In this document: piece by piece, positions 8,971-20,017 of the stretch
Layout of the letters: every line of letters starts with the position of its first letter
How positions within the stretch are numbered: the stretch's first letter is position 1
NCBI GenBank assembly: GCA_003388505.1
Contig: QQVO01000009.1
Span: 1 to 64,000 of the forward strand
Source: Planctomycetota bacterium
GTDB lineage: Bacteria > Planctomycetota > Planctomycetia > Planctomycetales > Planctomycetaceae
Reading direction: 5' to 3'
Length of the DNA stretch: 64,000 nucleotides
Made by a program: the position numbers and the translations under genes
Notes under the pieces: model-generated
Told to the model about the DNA's origin: nothing
The model's database searches: none
The model's input: the letters and a program-made list of their open reading frames with translations, nothing else

Positions 8971-11250
8971 TTACTTGCGTCCCTTGGGTGACTTGCGCTT
9001 TTGGTTGGAACCCTTTTTCTTCGGCTTGGTGCGCATCGCCTGCGATCTGGCGGGGGCGGCTCCCTTCTTCCTCGAATTGTTCTTCTTCTTGGGGCGTCGG
9101 GACGTTTCGTGGCGGACGAGGCGGAAGTCGAGTTGTCGGCGGCCGACGTCGACGTGAGCGACGCGAACTCTCACGCGGTCGCCGAGGCGGAAACGCTCTC
9201 CCGTGCGGCGGCCCACGAGAGAATGGGCGTCGCGGTCGTACTCGTAGTAGTCGATGTTCGAGAGCGTGCTGACGTGGACCAGTCCCTCCGCCGGCAACTC
9301 GATGCCGCGGGCGAAGAAGCCGTAGCGGTCGACGCCGGTAATCACGGCGTCCCATTCGCTGTCGATGCGGGTTTCGAGATAGGCCAGCAGCTTGATGTTT
9401 GTCAGCTCGCGTTCGGCATCGGCAGCCCGCCGCTCGTTCGTGGAGCACTGCCGGCCGAGCCGCATCAGCTCCTCGCCCGACGGTCCGCGATAGGTCTTGT
9501 TTTCCAGCAGGAGGGCGTCGATCCAACGGTGGATCGTGAGGTCGGGATAGCGGCGGATCGGGCTGGTGAAGTGGCAGTAGTTCTGCACGGCGAGCGCGTA
9601 GTGGCCCGTGTCGAGCGGTGAGTAAACCGCCTGCTTGAAACTGCGGAGCAGCCCATAGTGGATGGCCCGCTCTTCGGGCGTTCCTTTGGCCTGTTCGAGC
9701 AGACGTTGCAACTCCGGCTTGCTTTGAGGGTTCTTGATCTTGTAGCCGAGCACCTTTGCGAACTCGGCGAAGGCCTGCATTTTCTTCTCGCTCGGCTCGC
9801 CGTGCGTGCGGCGGAGGAATTCGATGCCCCGGTCAGTCAGTTCCGTGGCGACCGCGATGTTTGCGGCCAGCATGAACTCCTCGATGAGCTGGTGGCTCTC
9901 GTCGTGAACCGTCTCATGGGCGCCGGAGACTCGGCCTTCGTTGTCGAATTCCAGCTTGATTTCGGGGAGATCGAGGTTCATCGCCCCGGCAGAGAAGCGC
10001 CGGCCGCGCAGCAGCATGGCCAGTTCGTGCATCTCGGTGAGGAGCTTGCGGATTTTGGCCGGCACGTCGCCGCGCTGCGGTCCGTCCCCCTCGATGATGG
10101 GGAGCACCTGTTCGTAGGCGAACCGCTTGTTGACTTTGATCGCCGAGCGGGCAAAGCGGGTGTGGACCGGAATCCCCTCCGCCGTGTATTCGATGAACAC
10201 CGACTTCGCGAACCGCACCCGCTTCTCCTGCAGGCTGGCGAGCGAATTGGAGAGCACCTCCGGCAGCATCGGAATCACCTTGGTCGGAAGGTAGACGCTC
10301 GTGCCGCGAAGCTGGGCCTCCCGGTCGAGCGGCGTGCCGGGCTGCACGAAGTGGGCGACGTCGGCGATGTGTACGCCCAGATGCCAGTGTCCGTCTTCGC
10401 TGCGCGTGAGGGAGATGGCGTCGTCGAAGTCGCGGGCGTCGACCGGATCGATTGTGACCATCAGTTCACCGGTCAGATCCTCGCGGTCGGTCAGGTCGTT
10501 CTCGTCAAAGTTCTCCGCTTCGATCCGCGCGGCGTCGAGGACGTCTTCCGGGAATTCGTCCCGCAGGCCGAACTCGTGAATCACGGTCAGCGTGTCGACC
10601 CCCGGTTCCCCGCGCGGCCCGAGCACCTTGGTCAGGACCGCTTCCCCCTGCGTGTGCTGCGTGGGGAAGCGGATCATCTCGATGACGACCTGGTCCCCCT
10701 CCTGCGCGCCCTTTGCGCCGGGGTCGCCGACCCAGACCGGCTCGGTGAAGTTGGTGCCGTCGATCTCGACGTAACCCTGTTCTCCCTCTTCGAAGTACTC
10801 CCCGACGAAGACGTTGGTCGCTCGCTCGACGACCTCCGCCACAACGGCGCAGCGACGCCCCCCCGGCCCGCGCCGTTTGCGAAGACGAACGAGAACTTCG
10901 TCGCCGTTGTGGGCGTCGTGCATGTCTTCCGGATGGACATAGAGGTCTCCGGTGATTCCGCCGGTCAGCGGAGGATGCGGTATGACGAACCCGGCGCCGC
11001 TGGAACGCTTGCGCATCACGCCCGCGATGAGACCGGCCGGCGCGTTGGCCTGGATGCGGCCGCTTTCAGAGATTCTCAGCCGGCCTTCCGAGTGCAGCTT
11101 GTCCAGCAGCAACTCGAACTTCTCTCGGTGCTTTTTCCGCACCCCGAGCTTGCGCGACAGGCTCTGCGGCCTGGCCGGCTTGTATTCCGGCTGGTTGACG
11201 TAATCGAGAATCGCCTGTTCCAGCGAACCGATATCGGACGATTGGGCCAT
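8971..11250 (-). CDS. rnr: Ribonuclease R (RNase II family 3'-5' exoribonuclease)
   Basis: From the ATG at 11250, with GAGGA upstream, this is 759 residues, normal for RNase R; the frame extends 24 codons further upstream without support. The order is an N-terminal winged-helix segment (EQAILDYVNQPEYKP), cold-shock domains, the RNB catalytic domain with the metal-binding DPVDARDFDDAISL, and an S1 domain (WDAVITGVDRYGFFARG). The C-terminal tail of about 45 residues is lysine/arginine-rich (RRPKKKNNSRKK). It degrades structured RNA processively from the 3' end. The basic tail is a feature of RNase R rather than RNase II. Confidence 0.96.
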   Translation of the reverse strand: MAQSSDIGSLEQAILDYVNQPEYKPARPQSLSRKLGVRKKHREKFELLLDKLHSEGRLRISESGRIQANAPAGLIAGVMRKRSSGAGFVIPHPPLTGGITGDLYVHPEDMHDAHNGDEVLVRLRKRRGPGGRRCAVVAEVVERATNVFVGEYFEEGEQGYVEIDGTNFTEPVWVGDPGAKGAQEGDQVVIEMIRFPTQHTQGEAVLTKVLGPRGEPGVDTLTVIHEFGLRDEFPEDVLDAARIEAENFDENDLTDREDLTGELMVTIDPVDARDFDDAISLTRSEDGHWHLGVHIADVAHFVQPGTPLDREAQLRGTSVYLPTKVIPMLPEVLSNSLASLQEKRVRFAKSVFIEYTAEGIPVHTRFARSAIKVNKRFAYEQVLPIIEGDGPQRGDVPAKIRKLLTEMHELAMLLRGRRFSAGAMNLDLPEIKLEFDNEGRVSGAHETVHDESHQLIEEFMLAANIAVATELTDRGIEFLRRTHGEPSEKKMQAFAEFAKVLGYKIKNPQSKPELQRLLEQAKGTPEERAIHYGLLRSFKQAVYSPLDTGHYALAVQNYCHFTSPIRRYPDLTIHRWIDALLLENKTYRGPSGEELMRLGRQCSTNERRAADAERELTNIKLLAYLETRIDSEWDAVITGVDRYGFFARGIELPAEGLVHVSTLSNIDYYEYDRDAHSLVGRRTGERFRLGDRVRVRVAHVDVGRRQLDFRLVRHETSRRPKKKNNSRKKGAAPARSQAMRTKPKKKGSNQKRKSPKGRK

Positions 11251-11442
11251 GACGGTGTCCTCAAAGAATTCCCGGCAACAGTATCGGTCCGGGACCACCG
11301 TCACAAGCACGGGACGGGGCATCGACGCTGCATCGGACCGTAAACGCCGGTCGTTGATCGTCTCTCAGGACACGCCTATAGTGCCTTTGGCTCGTTCAGT
11401 TTCTGTTGCGAGACGAGCCGGTTCAGGGAATGGAAGCTGATT

Positions 11443-11643
11443 GTGGAAGTCACCGTAAACGGCCGGCCGCGAGAAGTCCCTGACGGGTCCACGCTGGCGG
11501 AGTTGATTGAGTCGCTGGAGATCGATCCTCGTTATCTGGCAGCCGAGCGGAACCTGGAGCTTGTGCCGCGGGAGCAACATGCCGAGTGCGTCCTGCAGCC
11601 GGAGGATCGCATCGAGATTGTCACGCTCGTGGGCGGCGGATAG
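11443..11643 (+). CDS. thiS: Sulfur carrier protein ThiS
   Basis: A 66-residue ubiquitin-like protein beginning at GTG 11443 (GGAAGC upstream) and ending in the diagnostic Gly-Gly tail (VTLVGGG). It starts EVTVNGRPREVPDGSTLAELIE, the normal ThiS beta-grasp opening. The C-terminal glycine is adenylated and thiocarboxylated and delivers sulfur to ThiG for the thiazole of thiamine. thiG follows 125 bases downstream. No THI-box riboswitch could be recognised upstream. Confidence 0.93.
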   Translation: MEVTVNGRPREVPDGSTLAELIESLEIDPRYLAAERNLELVPREQHAECVLQPEDRIEIVTLVGGG

Positions 11644-11768
11644 GTTCTTGCCAGAGATCAGAGTTGAGAGGTCAGTGATTTTCTTTCTCTGCCTTCCGAA
11701 GTCCGGCTTCCCACGGATCGCAAACAACGACCACGCAGACCACCGATACCGAGAGCCCCGAGACCCCG

Positions 11769-12626
11769 ATGTCTGATTCGCTGACTACGGAAACGTCCGC
11801 TGCCTTCGATGCGCCGCTGGAACTGGGGACACACACACTCACGTCGCGGCTGATCGTCGGGACGGGCAAGTATGCGACCTATCCCCTGATGAAGGATTGC
11901 CTCGAAGCGAGCGGGGCGCAGGTGATTACGGTGGCCGTGCGCCGCGAGCGGCTGATCGACGCCGAGGGGAACAACATCCTCGATTTCATCGATCTGGAGC
12001 GGTACACGATCCTCCCGAACACGGCCGGCTGCTTCTCGGCGGAAGACGCCGTCAGGGTCGCGCGAATGGGCCGGGAGATCCTGCGGAATCTCGAGAACCC
12101 GGGGGCCGACTGGGTCAAAGTCGAAGTGCTCGGTGACAAGAAAACGCTGCTGCCCGATCCCGTCGCCACGCTGGAGGCGACCCGCCAGCTTGTCGAAGAC
12201 GGTTTCCAGGTGCTGTGCTACACCAGCGACGATCCGATCTCCGCGCAGCGGATCAAGGAGGCGGGGGCGACGTCGGTGATGCCGGCCGGGAGTCCGATCG
12301 GCAGCGGCCAGGGCATTCTCAACCCGAACAACATCCGCATCTGTCTGGAGTACCTGAAGGACGGCGATCCCGATTACCCTGTGATCGTCGATGCCGGCGT
12401 GGGGACCGCGAGCGATGTGGCGATCGCGATGGAACTTGGCTGCGACGGCGTGCTGCTCAATACAGGCATCGCCGGGGCTGACGATCCGCTGACGATGGCG
12501 CACGCCATGCGGCACGCCTGCCTCGCCGGCCGCGCGGCCTGCCTCGCCGGGCGGATTCCGAAAAAGCTCTACGCCACCGCATCGAGCCCCGACACCGGCA
12601 TCGTCGCACCCCGCTCGCAACCGTAG
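11769..12626 (+). CDS. thiG: Thiazole synthase ThiG
   Basis: 285 residues with the TIM-barrel features of ThiG: the catalytic lysine in WVKVEVLGD (forms the imine with deoxyxylulose phosphate), [31 protein letters not shown] and [29 protein letters not shown] stretch of about 15 residues precedes the usual ThiG start. It condenses the ThiS thiocarboxylate, deoxyxylulose 5-phosphate and dehydroglycine or glycine imine into the thiazole phosphate. It lies next to thiS. ThiO/ThiH and ThiF partners are not in the window. Confidence 0.96.
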   Translation: MSDSLTTETSAAFDAPLELGTHTLTSRLIVGTGKYATYPLMKDCLEASGAQVITVAVRRERLIDAEGNNILDFIDLERYTILPNTAGCFSAEDAVRVARMGREILRNLENPGADWVKVEVLGDKKTLLPDPVATLEATRQLVEDGFQVLCYTSDDPISAQRIKEAGATSVMPAGSPIGSGQGILNPNNIRICLEYLKDGDPDYPVIVDAGVGTASDVAIAMELGCDGVLLNTGIAGADDPLTMAHAMRHACLAGRAACLAGRIPKKLYATASSPDTGIVAPRSQP

Positions 12627-12649
12627 GGCGGGCTTGACGCGATGTCGTT

Positions 12650-12960
12650 TCCACACAACTCAGCTTCAATCTGCCTGATCGGTGTGGACGGGGCTGGAGC
12701 GACCAACGGGAGTGAAGCCCCGGTCGTGGGAAGCACGAATATCGACCGGGGCTTCCTTCGCTTCGCTCAGTCCAGCCCCGGCCACCCGGTTGGGCCCAGG
12801 GGATTCTCAAGCAGGACACAGATTTTCGCGGGGTATTCCTCAAATAACGGCAGCACAGAGACTGCATCGATTCAGCCGCGCATCGCGTCGACACACAAGA
12901 AAACAATCAGCGAAAATCGGTCCCATCCGTGGTCATCCGCGTTCCATTCGAGACTCTTGT
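12650..12960 (+). repeat. Dispersed repeat family, copy 1 (about 310 bp)
   Basis: Most of the 346-base gap between the convergent thiG and DUF1549 genes is one copy of a repeat also found at 19055-19305 and 31237-31484. Shared landmarks in order are ACTC(A/G)GCTTCAA, GGGCCC-A-GGGATTCTC, AGGACACAGATTTTCGCGG, GGTATTCCTCAA and ATCAGCGAAAATCGGTCC, then CCATCCGTGG-CATCCGCGTTC. This copy carries about 100 extra bases between the first two blocks, including an inverted pair (GGGGCTGGAGCG..., TCCAGCCCC). It has no coding content. Confidence 0.88.
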
Positions 12961-12972
12961 GAAGCGCGCTCA

Positions 12973-15960
<2,988 letters not shown>

Positions 15961-16013
15961 GGAGGCTCTCACTGTCGGAGGGCAAATCGTGTACGGCGAA
16001 ACACCGCAGACGT

Positions 16014-16205
16014 TCATGTCGCGTTGGTCGTGCGCTCGGCGCTCGCGCGGGCAGGTCGTTTCGGCGACCGTCGGACAAGCGTTCGGTCGGAGTGCGCCTG
16101 TTGTTCCTGAAGATCACGGCAGATCGCATCCAGATCGTTATGGAATCGTCGCGCGTATTCATCCCGGATTCGGCGCGTTTCCGCCACAATCGGGTCGTCA
16201 TACAT
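16014..16205 (-). CDS. Small antitoxin-like partner of the PIN protein
   Basis: A 63-residue protein beginning MYDDPIVAETRRIRDEYARRF with a basic C-terminal tail (RRSPKRPARAS). Small proteins with this MYDDPIV...RDEYA...LDAI opening are regularly found directly downstream of PIN-domain toxins in cyanobacteria and planctomycetes, and are taken to be the antitoxins. Its start overlaps the end of the PIN gene by 8 bases, which implies coupled translation. No DNA-binding motif is obvious. The assignment rests on position and family resemblance. Confidence 0.65.
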   Translation of the reverse strand: MYDDPIVAETRRIRDEYARRFHNDLDAICRDLQEQQAHSDRTLVRRSPKRPARASAERTTNAT

Positions 16206-16668
16206 TGATCAACTCCTGCGGCGTGCAAATGATCGGCGGCGAAACATCCGCCGCGATCAGGACTTCGTCAATTATACGCCTCAACGAGGGATTCGCGATA
16301 TGTCTGCAATTCCATGTCAGCAGATAGTCGACGCCGTTCATGGCAGCGGTTGCGATGTGCAGCGCGTCCACCTCGGCGTTCGGAGGCAGCGGAACCTCAG
16401 CCAGCAGCGTCTTGGCCAACTCCCGATCGTCGTCGGTGATTTCGAGAATCGGAATGCCTTCCAGATAGAACCGCCGCTCATCCGCAGCGACGGGGTCGCC
16501 CGCCGAGCACTCGGCAATCACCGCTTGCGATACGAACAACTCGAATGAAGAACGGTGATCCGTCCACCAATCAAGTGTCAATCGTTGATTGCCTGCCGCA
16601 ATCACGTCGGCAAGCGGTCGAGACGCCAGGTAACCGATGACGGATGTTGCAAGATAGACGGATTGCAA
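16198..16668 (-). CDS. PIN-domain (VapC-like) toxin, active-site residue substituted
   Basis: 156 residues from a TTG start at 16666-16668; no ATG or GTG is available before the in-frame upstream stop. The PIN fold is recognised from the opening VYLATSVIGYL, the SQAVIAECSAGD and PPNAEVDALHIATAA blocks, and the closing LLTWNCRHIANP. In this family the first block normally reads VYL(D/E)TS, the first acidic metal ligand. Here it is Ala (codon GCA), so nuclease activity may be lost. The other acidic positions (Glu in AEC, Asp in VDALH) are kept. The small partner gene follows with an 8-base overlap. Confidence 0.82.
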   Translation of the reverse strand: MQSVYLATSVIGYLASRPLADVIAAGNQRLTLDWWTDHRSSFELFVSQAVIAECSAGDPVAADERRFYLEGIPILEITDDDRELAKTLLAEVPLPPNAEVDALHIATAAMNGVDYLLTWNCRHIANPSLRRIIDEVLIAADVSPPIICTPQELINV

Positions 16669-16769
16669 ATCCGGACTCGGTCGGGGTTGGTGACGTTACG
16701 AGCATGGTGGCTGATACATCTCTGCTCTTCGACTCCGCTGAATCCGGAGAGCATACCACCCCGCATCCC

Positions 16770-17420
16770 TCACAGCGACACTTCGCGGATCCAGTCTTCG
16801 CAGCGGTTGTCGCGCTGGCTGCCCGGTTTGCGTTCGCGGGAGTCGTCCCTCATTTCGGGGTACTCGATGAAGAGGGCGGCGAGCAGGCGTTCGGCTTCGG
16901 GGATGCCGAGGTAACGGTACATCTCCGGGGTCTGGAAACTTCCGCCGCTGGACCAGTAGGTGCCCATGCCGTGGGCGGTGAGGAGCAGGAGGAGGTTCTG
17001 GACCATGGCGGCCGCCGCGGCGAGGTGCTCTTCGTCGCGAGCCCGTTTTTCCTCAGTCTGTGACTGGAAGTCCGTGCACTCCGGCAGCCAGGTGACGAGC
17101 ACCAGAGCGCTGCACGCGGCGGCGAGGCGGGGGCCTTTCGAGGTGACGTGCAGTTCATCGCGGAGGTGAAGCGCGGCTTTGTGCGCGGCGTCGTACCACA
17201 GGACGTGGGCCCGCCACGGTTCAGCGATGCCGTCGACTTTGCGGGGATAATGGAAGGGGGCCCAGCCGGCGGTCTTGATGGCTTGCAGGACGATGTTTCG
17301 GTTGCGCTCGGCGACGTCGGGCGGGACGGGGCGGGCGGCATCGGGGTCGCAGAGGACTTTTTCGGTGCGGCGGGCGCGGATGATGGATTCGATGGTGGTT
17401 GGGTTCAGGTTGTCGAGCAT
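16770..17420 (-). CDS. Nitroreductase family flavoprotein
   Basis: A 216-residue protein with the nitroreductase layout: an N-terminal ESIIRARRTEKVL (FMN-binding RR(T/S) motif), AIKTAGWAPFHYP, a central MVQNLLLLLTAHGMGTYW helix and the terminal LGIPEAERLLAALFIEYPE. These enzymes are FMN-dependent NAD(P)H oxidoreductases acting on nitro compounds or quinones. The ATG start at 17420 lies about 140 bases downstream of the SUKH gene. It shows no obvious operon partner, and the natural substrate is unknown. Confidence 0.87.
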   Translation of the reverse strand: MLDNLNPTTIESIIRARRTEKVLCDPDAARPVPPDVAERNRNIVLQAIKTAGWAPFHYPRKVDGIAEPWRAHVLWYDAAHKAALHLRDELHVTSKGPRLAAACSALVLVTWLPECTDFQSQTEEKRARDEEHLAAAAAMVQNLLLLLTAHGMGTYWSSGGSFQTPEMYRYLGIPEAERLLAALFIEYPEMRDDSRERKPGSQRDNRCEDWIREVSL

Positions 17421-17560
17421 GGTCGATGTTCAGGGGATGAGCTGCTGACTCAGCCAATCCGCCGTGAATGTCGTCGAAGTTTGGGGTTAGCGACGAACAG
17501 TGTTGCTTTCAGATCGCGCCCCGCGTGTGGTTACGAGTCAATCGATTGTCATGCAGTAAG

Positions 17561-18103
17561 TCATGCTTCGGCAATCGTTTTGATCGTGCCGTTGCCCGCG
17601 ATGTACGCAGCGAGCAATTGAACGAAGTCCGGATACAGTTTGCCCCATTCGCGGGGCCACACTTCGTGGAAGGCGTCCAGCACGGGGCATTCATTGCTCG
17701 TGTGATCCAGCGGACCGAATACAAGTAGCTCTTGTCCGTCGGTATGGCAGAACGGGACATACTTCCAAGGATCTTTCCAGCCGAGATCAGCAGTGAATCT
17801 TGTCTTCAGGTCGTCGAATTCCGCAAGCAGCTTGTCCGTTCCGAACAATGAGTTGCTGTTCCATTCGGCGTGGTCTTGGTCCCAGATTTCATCATTGGTC
17901 GTCCCGGCAACGGAGATAAAGCCACCGTTAAAGACACGTAGGAACGATTTGAATGATGCGGGCAGCGGTGTACCGATCTTGGATTCAGTTACCGTGATTT
18001 GTGATTCAGTTGCAGGCGGATTAAAGAATGACCGTTCCGGTGTCGCGGTGACGACTGCCGTCAGTTCGCACAGCAGACTGTCAATGTTCGGTTCTTGGGC
18101 CAT
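17561..18103 (-). CDS. SMI1/KNR4 (SUKH) family protein
   Basis: 180 residues from the ATG at 18103 (MAQEPNIDSL); the frame runs 29 codons further upstream but into sequence that looks non-coding. The SUKH fold is indicated by ESKIGTPLPASFKSFLRVFNGG, the DELKTRF-like helix, and WKYVPFCHTDGQELLVFGP. SUKH proteins commonly act as immunity proteins against contact-dependent or polymorphic toxins, though many are stand-alone. No toxin gene is adjacent. It has a lower GC content than its neighbours, consistent with recent acquisition, which is an inference. Confidence 0.78.
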   Translation of the reverse strand: MAQEPNIDSLLCELTAVVTATPERSFFNPPATESQITVTESKIGTPLPASFKSFLRVFNGGFISVAGTTNDEIWDQDHAEWNSNSLFGTDKLLAEFDDLKTRFTADLGWKDPWKYVPFCHTDGQELLVFGPLDHTSNECPVLDAFHEVWPREWGKLYPDFVQLLAAYIAGNGTIKTIAEA

Positions 18104-18369
18104 GAGAGATGAATTGCTCAAGCGGCACGAATTCTGATTCTCTTGAAGGGATGCAATAAGAATACCGCGCCGCGTCAGCGGGACATACACCCAGCCAATC
18201 CGCCACCCCCATCATGGACGGAGCGGCTGCGCCGCTGCCTGTGGGAATTGTTGTGGTACGCTTTTTTGGTACGGCTTGCTACACCTATCTGTTCACTGTG
18301 AGAATTTGCTCTTGTTCGCCGATTTTCCGTGAACTCCGTCGAACATTCTGCGTCTAATCGGCGGTCATC

Positions 18370-19040
18370 AGAAACCGAAACACGTCCGTGATGTCGTCCG
18401 GACGTTAAACCGGTCTGCCCCGGCATGGGCGATCGGCTTCCTTCCAAGGGAGATAGACGAAAGGCGGACCGGGGATCGGCGTTCATCCGTCGTGCCCCCG
18501 GCGATGAGGCCGGTGGATAACCGTGTGGGAGCGGGACGCCACCAGGTAACTGACGGCGTGAGCCGCCTTCCCATGGGCGGAGTGCTGCCCGAAAGATCAC
18601 GGATTCTGTGCGGTTATCGTGAAACGTGCCATTACGGCTGTAATAGCCGTGGACACCATCGAAGTGTCCGGGAAGTCGCCTAACCTTCGGGGGCGGCGAC
18701 AAGCCGTGCGTGTGACAGAGTCGAAGTGCCTACGGCGGACTCCGCAAGGAGTTCGCGCTGCCCGAAAGGGGATCGGGGGACGGCTTCCCGGAGCCGAAAG
18801 CCGATCGAGCCCGGTGAGAGTCTCCGACGGGGGGCTCCAGCCAAACCCAGAAGACTCGTCGCACTACCGCCTGCTGTTGGGCGATGGAGACATCAACAAC
18901 AGGGGTGAAGACGATGAAGGGTTTAACACGCCCGTGTGCAGACCTCGTGGAGTCCACCAGACGCTGAAGCGAGGGCCATCGTCAGGTCAGGATAGGGCTT
19001 GCGCTAAAACTGACCTTGTTTTGAATTCGAGAGCGACTTG
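18370..19040 (+). ncRNA. Large structured RNA, possibly the 5' domain of a group II intron
   Basis: About 670 bases with no convincing gene but dense local pairing on the plus strand. ACGGCT/AGCCGT is at 18634-18650. GGACAC/GTGTCC is at 18651-18669, loop CATCGAA. GTCGCC/GGCGAC is at 18675-18700. ACTCC-GCAA-GGAGT is at 18739-18752. CCC-GAAA-GGG is at 18761-18770. The GNRA loops set the strand. Large size, GNRA hairpins and sequence such as GGGAGATAGACGAAAGG resemble domain I of bacterial group II introns, and a degraded intron 3' end lies at 41.2-41.6 kb on the other strand. No maturase or domain V follows here, so it would be a truncated copy. The identity is an inference; the structure is seen directly. 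Confidence 0.45.
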
Positions 19041-19054
19041 AAGGTTGCCAGTTA

Positions 19055-19305
19055 CACATGACTCGGCTTCAACCTGTCGAATTGGGGCCTGGCCCCGAGG
19101 AACCGGGCCCAAGGGATTCTCGAATAGGACACAGATTTTCGCGGAATTGACGGATCAGCACGGAATTCGCGGGGTATTGCTGAAGAGGCGGCAGCGCCGA
19201 GGCCGCATTGATTCAGGAGCGCAAGGCGTCGACACGCAAGAAATCAATCAGCGCAAATCGGTCCCATCCGTGGTCATCCGCGTTCCATTCGAATCTCTCG
19301 GAGAG
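19055..19305 (+). repeat. Dispersed repeat family, copy 2 (about 250 bp)
   Basis: This is the most complete uninterrupted copy of the family seen at 12650 and 31237, in the same orientation. It runs from GACTCGGCTTCAACCTG through GGGCCCAAGGGATTCTCG, GACACAGATTTTCGCGG and AATCAATCAGCGCAAATCGG, to CCATCCGTGGTCATCCGC and CTCTCGGAGAGTGA. Its last 60 bases are almost identical to copy 1. It starts about 15 bases after the structured RNA ends. Confidence 0.88.
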
Positions 19306-19450
19306 TGACTCAATCGGAGATCGAGAGAAGTGTGTAAACGAAAGGACTTGAAGGGGAGCGCGCCGCTGCGGGTCGCGGCGGAACGGGATCTCGACCCGGA
19401 TGACTCACCACGCGGAGATACGGAGTGGCCTGCGGCCACAACCAGAGTAG

Positions 19451-19647
19451 ACGAGTCGGTCGGCGTGTCACTCCCGCGAGGCGTGCCGCATCCGAAGCGC
19501 ACAGACTCTGAACCAACACCGATTCGCGTTCGGTGAACGTTGATCGATCGAACGCACACGCGACTCGCGGAGACAGCGAGTCGCTTACATTGCCATCGAG
19601 TCGGTCGGTGTGTCGCCCCCGCGAGGCGTGCCGCATCCGAAAGCGCA
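19451..19647. repeat. Direct repeat pair flanking a palindrome
   Basis: Two near-identical units of about 52 bases (19451-19502 and 19595-19647) share CGAGTCGGTCGG(C/T)GTGTC, CCCGCGAGGCGTGCCGCATC and CGAA-GCGCA. Between them is the hairpin GCGACTCGC-GGAGACA-GCGAGTCGC at 19560-19584, followed by TTACATTGCC. The same blocks occur once at 7381-7414. The rest of the gap (19648-20017) holds no recognisable gene or signal. Confidence 0.75.
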
Positions 19648-20017
19648 CTGGCGGAGGCATTTTCACGCGATGACAGGCGCAACCCCTCGAATCAGTGTTG
19701 GTTGATGCTTGCGGGCGTCAAGCGGCGCGCGTAGAATTAGGGAGTTCGGTTTCCGGGCAGGTCCGAAGGGGCGGGCGTGTCGGCGGCCGTTCCCTGCCTG
19801 TCGGGCTCTGTCGCCCGGAGACGGCAATCCGCCTGCGGTCGGTCCGCCGTCCGCCGCTCACTGCATTGTTCGCGGATCCTGCCTCATTTTCCGGAAAGTC
19901 TCGCGTGCCTCTCGACGCGGATGAGGTGCACGCGCTCTCCTTCATCGAAAGTCGCATCAGCGGAGGCGTTTTCTCCGCGAGCGGCGATTGCCGATTTTGA
20001 CGGTCAAGGAATTCAGT

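Noticed and set aside
9658-11343. Long open frame of 561 codons opposite the RNase R gene
   Set aside because: It is the reverse-complement shadow of the rnr gene; no domain or ribosome-binding site is seen and RNase R is unmistakable.
11251-11442. Possible thiamine riboswitch before thiS
   Set aside because: No CTGAGA-type THI-box core or paired arms could be found.
18619-19041. 140-codon frame inside the structured region at 18.4-19.0 kb
   Set aside because: The stretch is full of hairpins with GNRA loops and the product has no domain; it is better explained as RNA.
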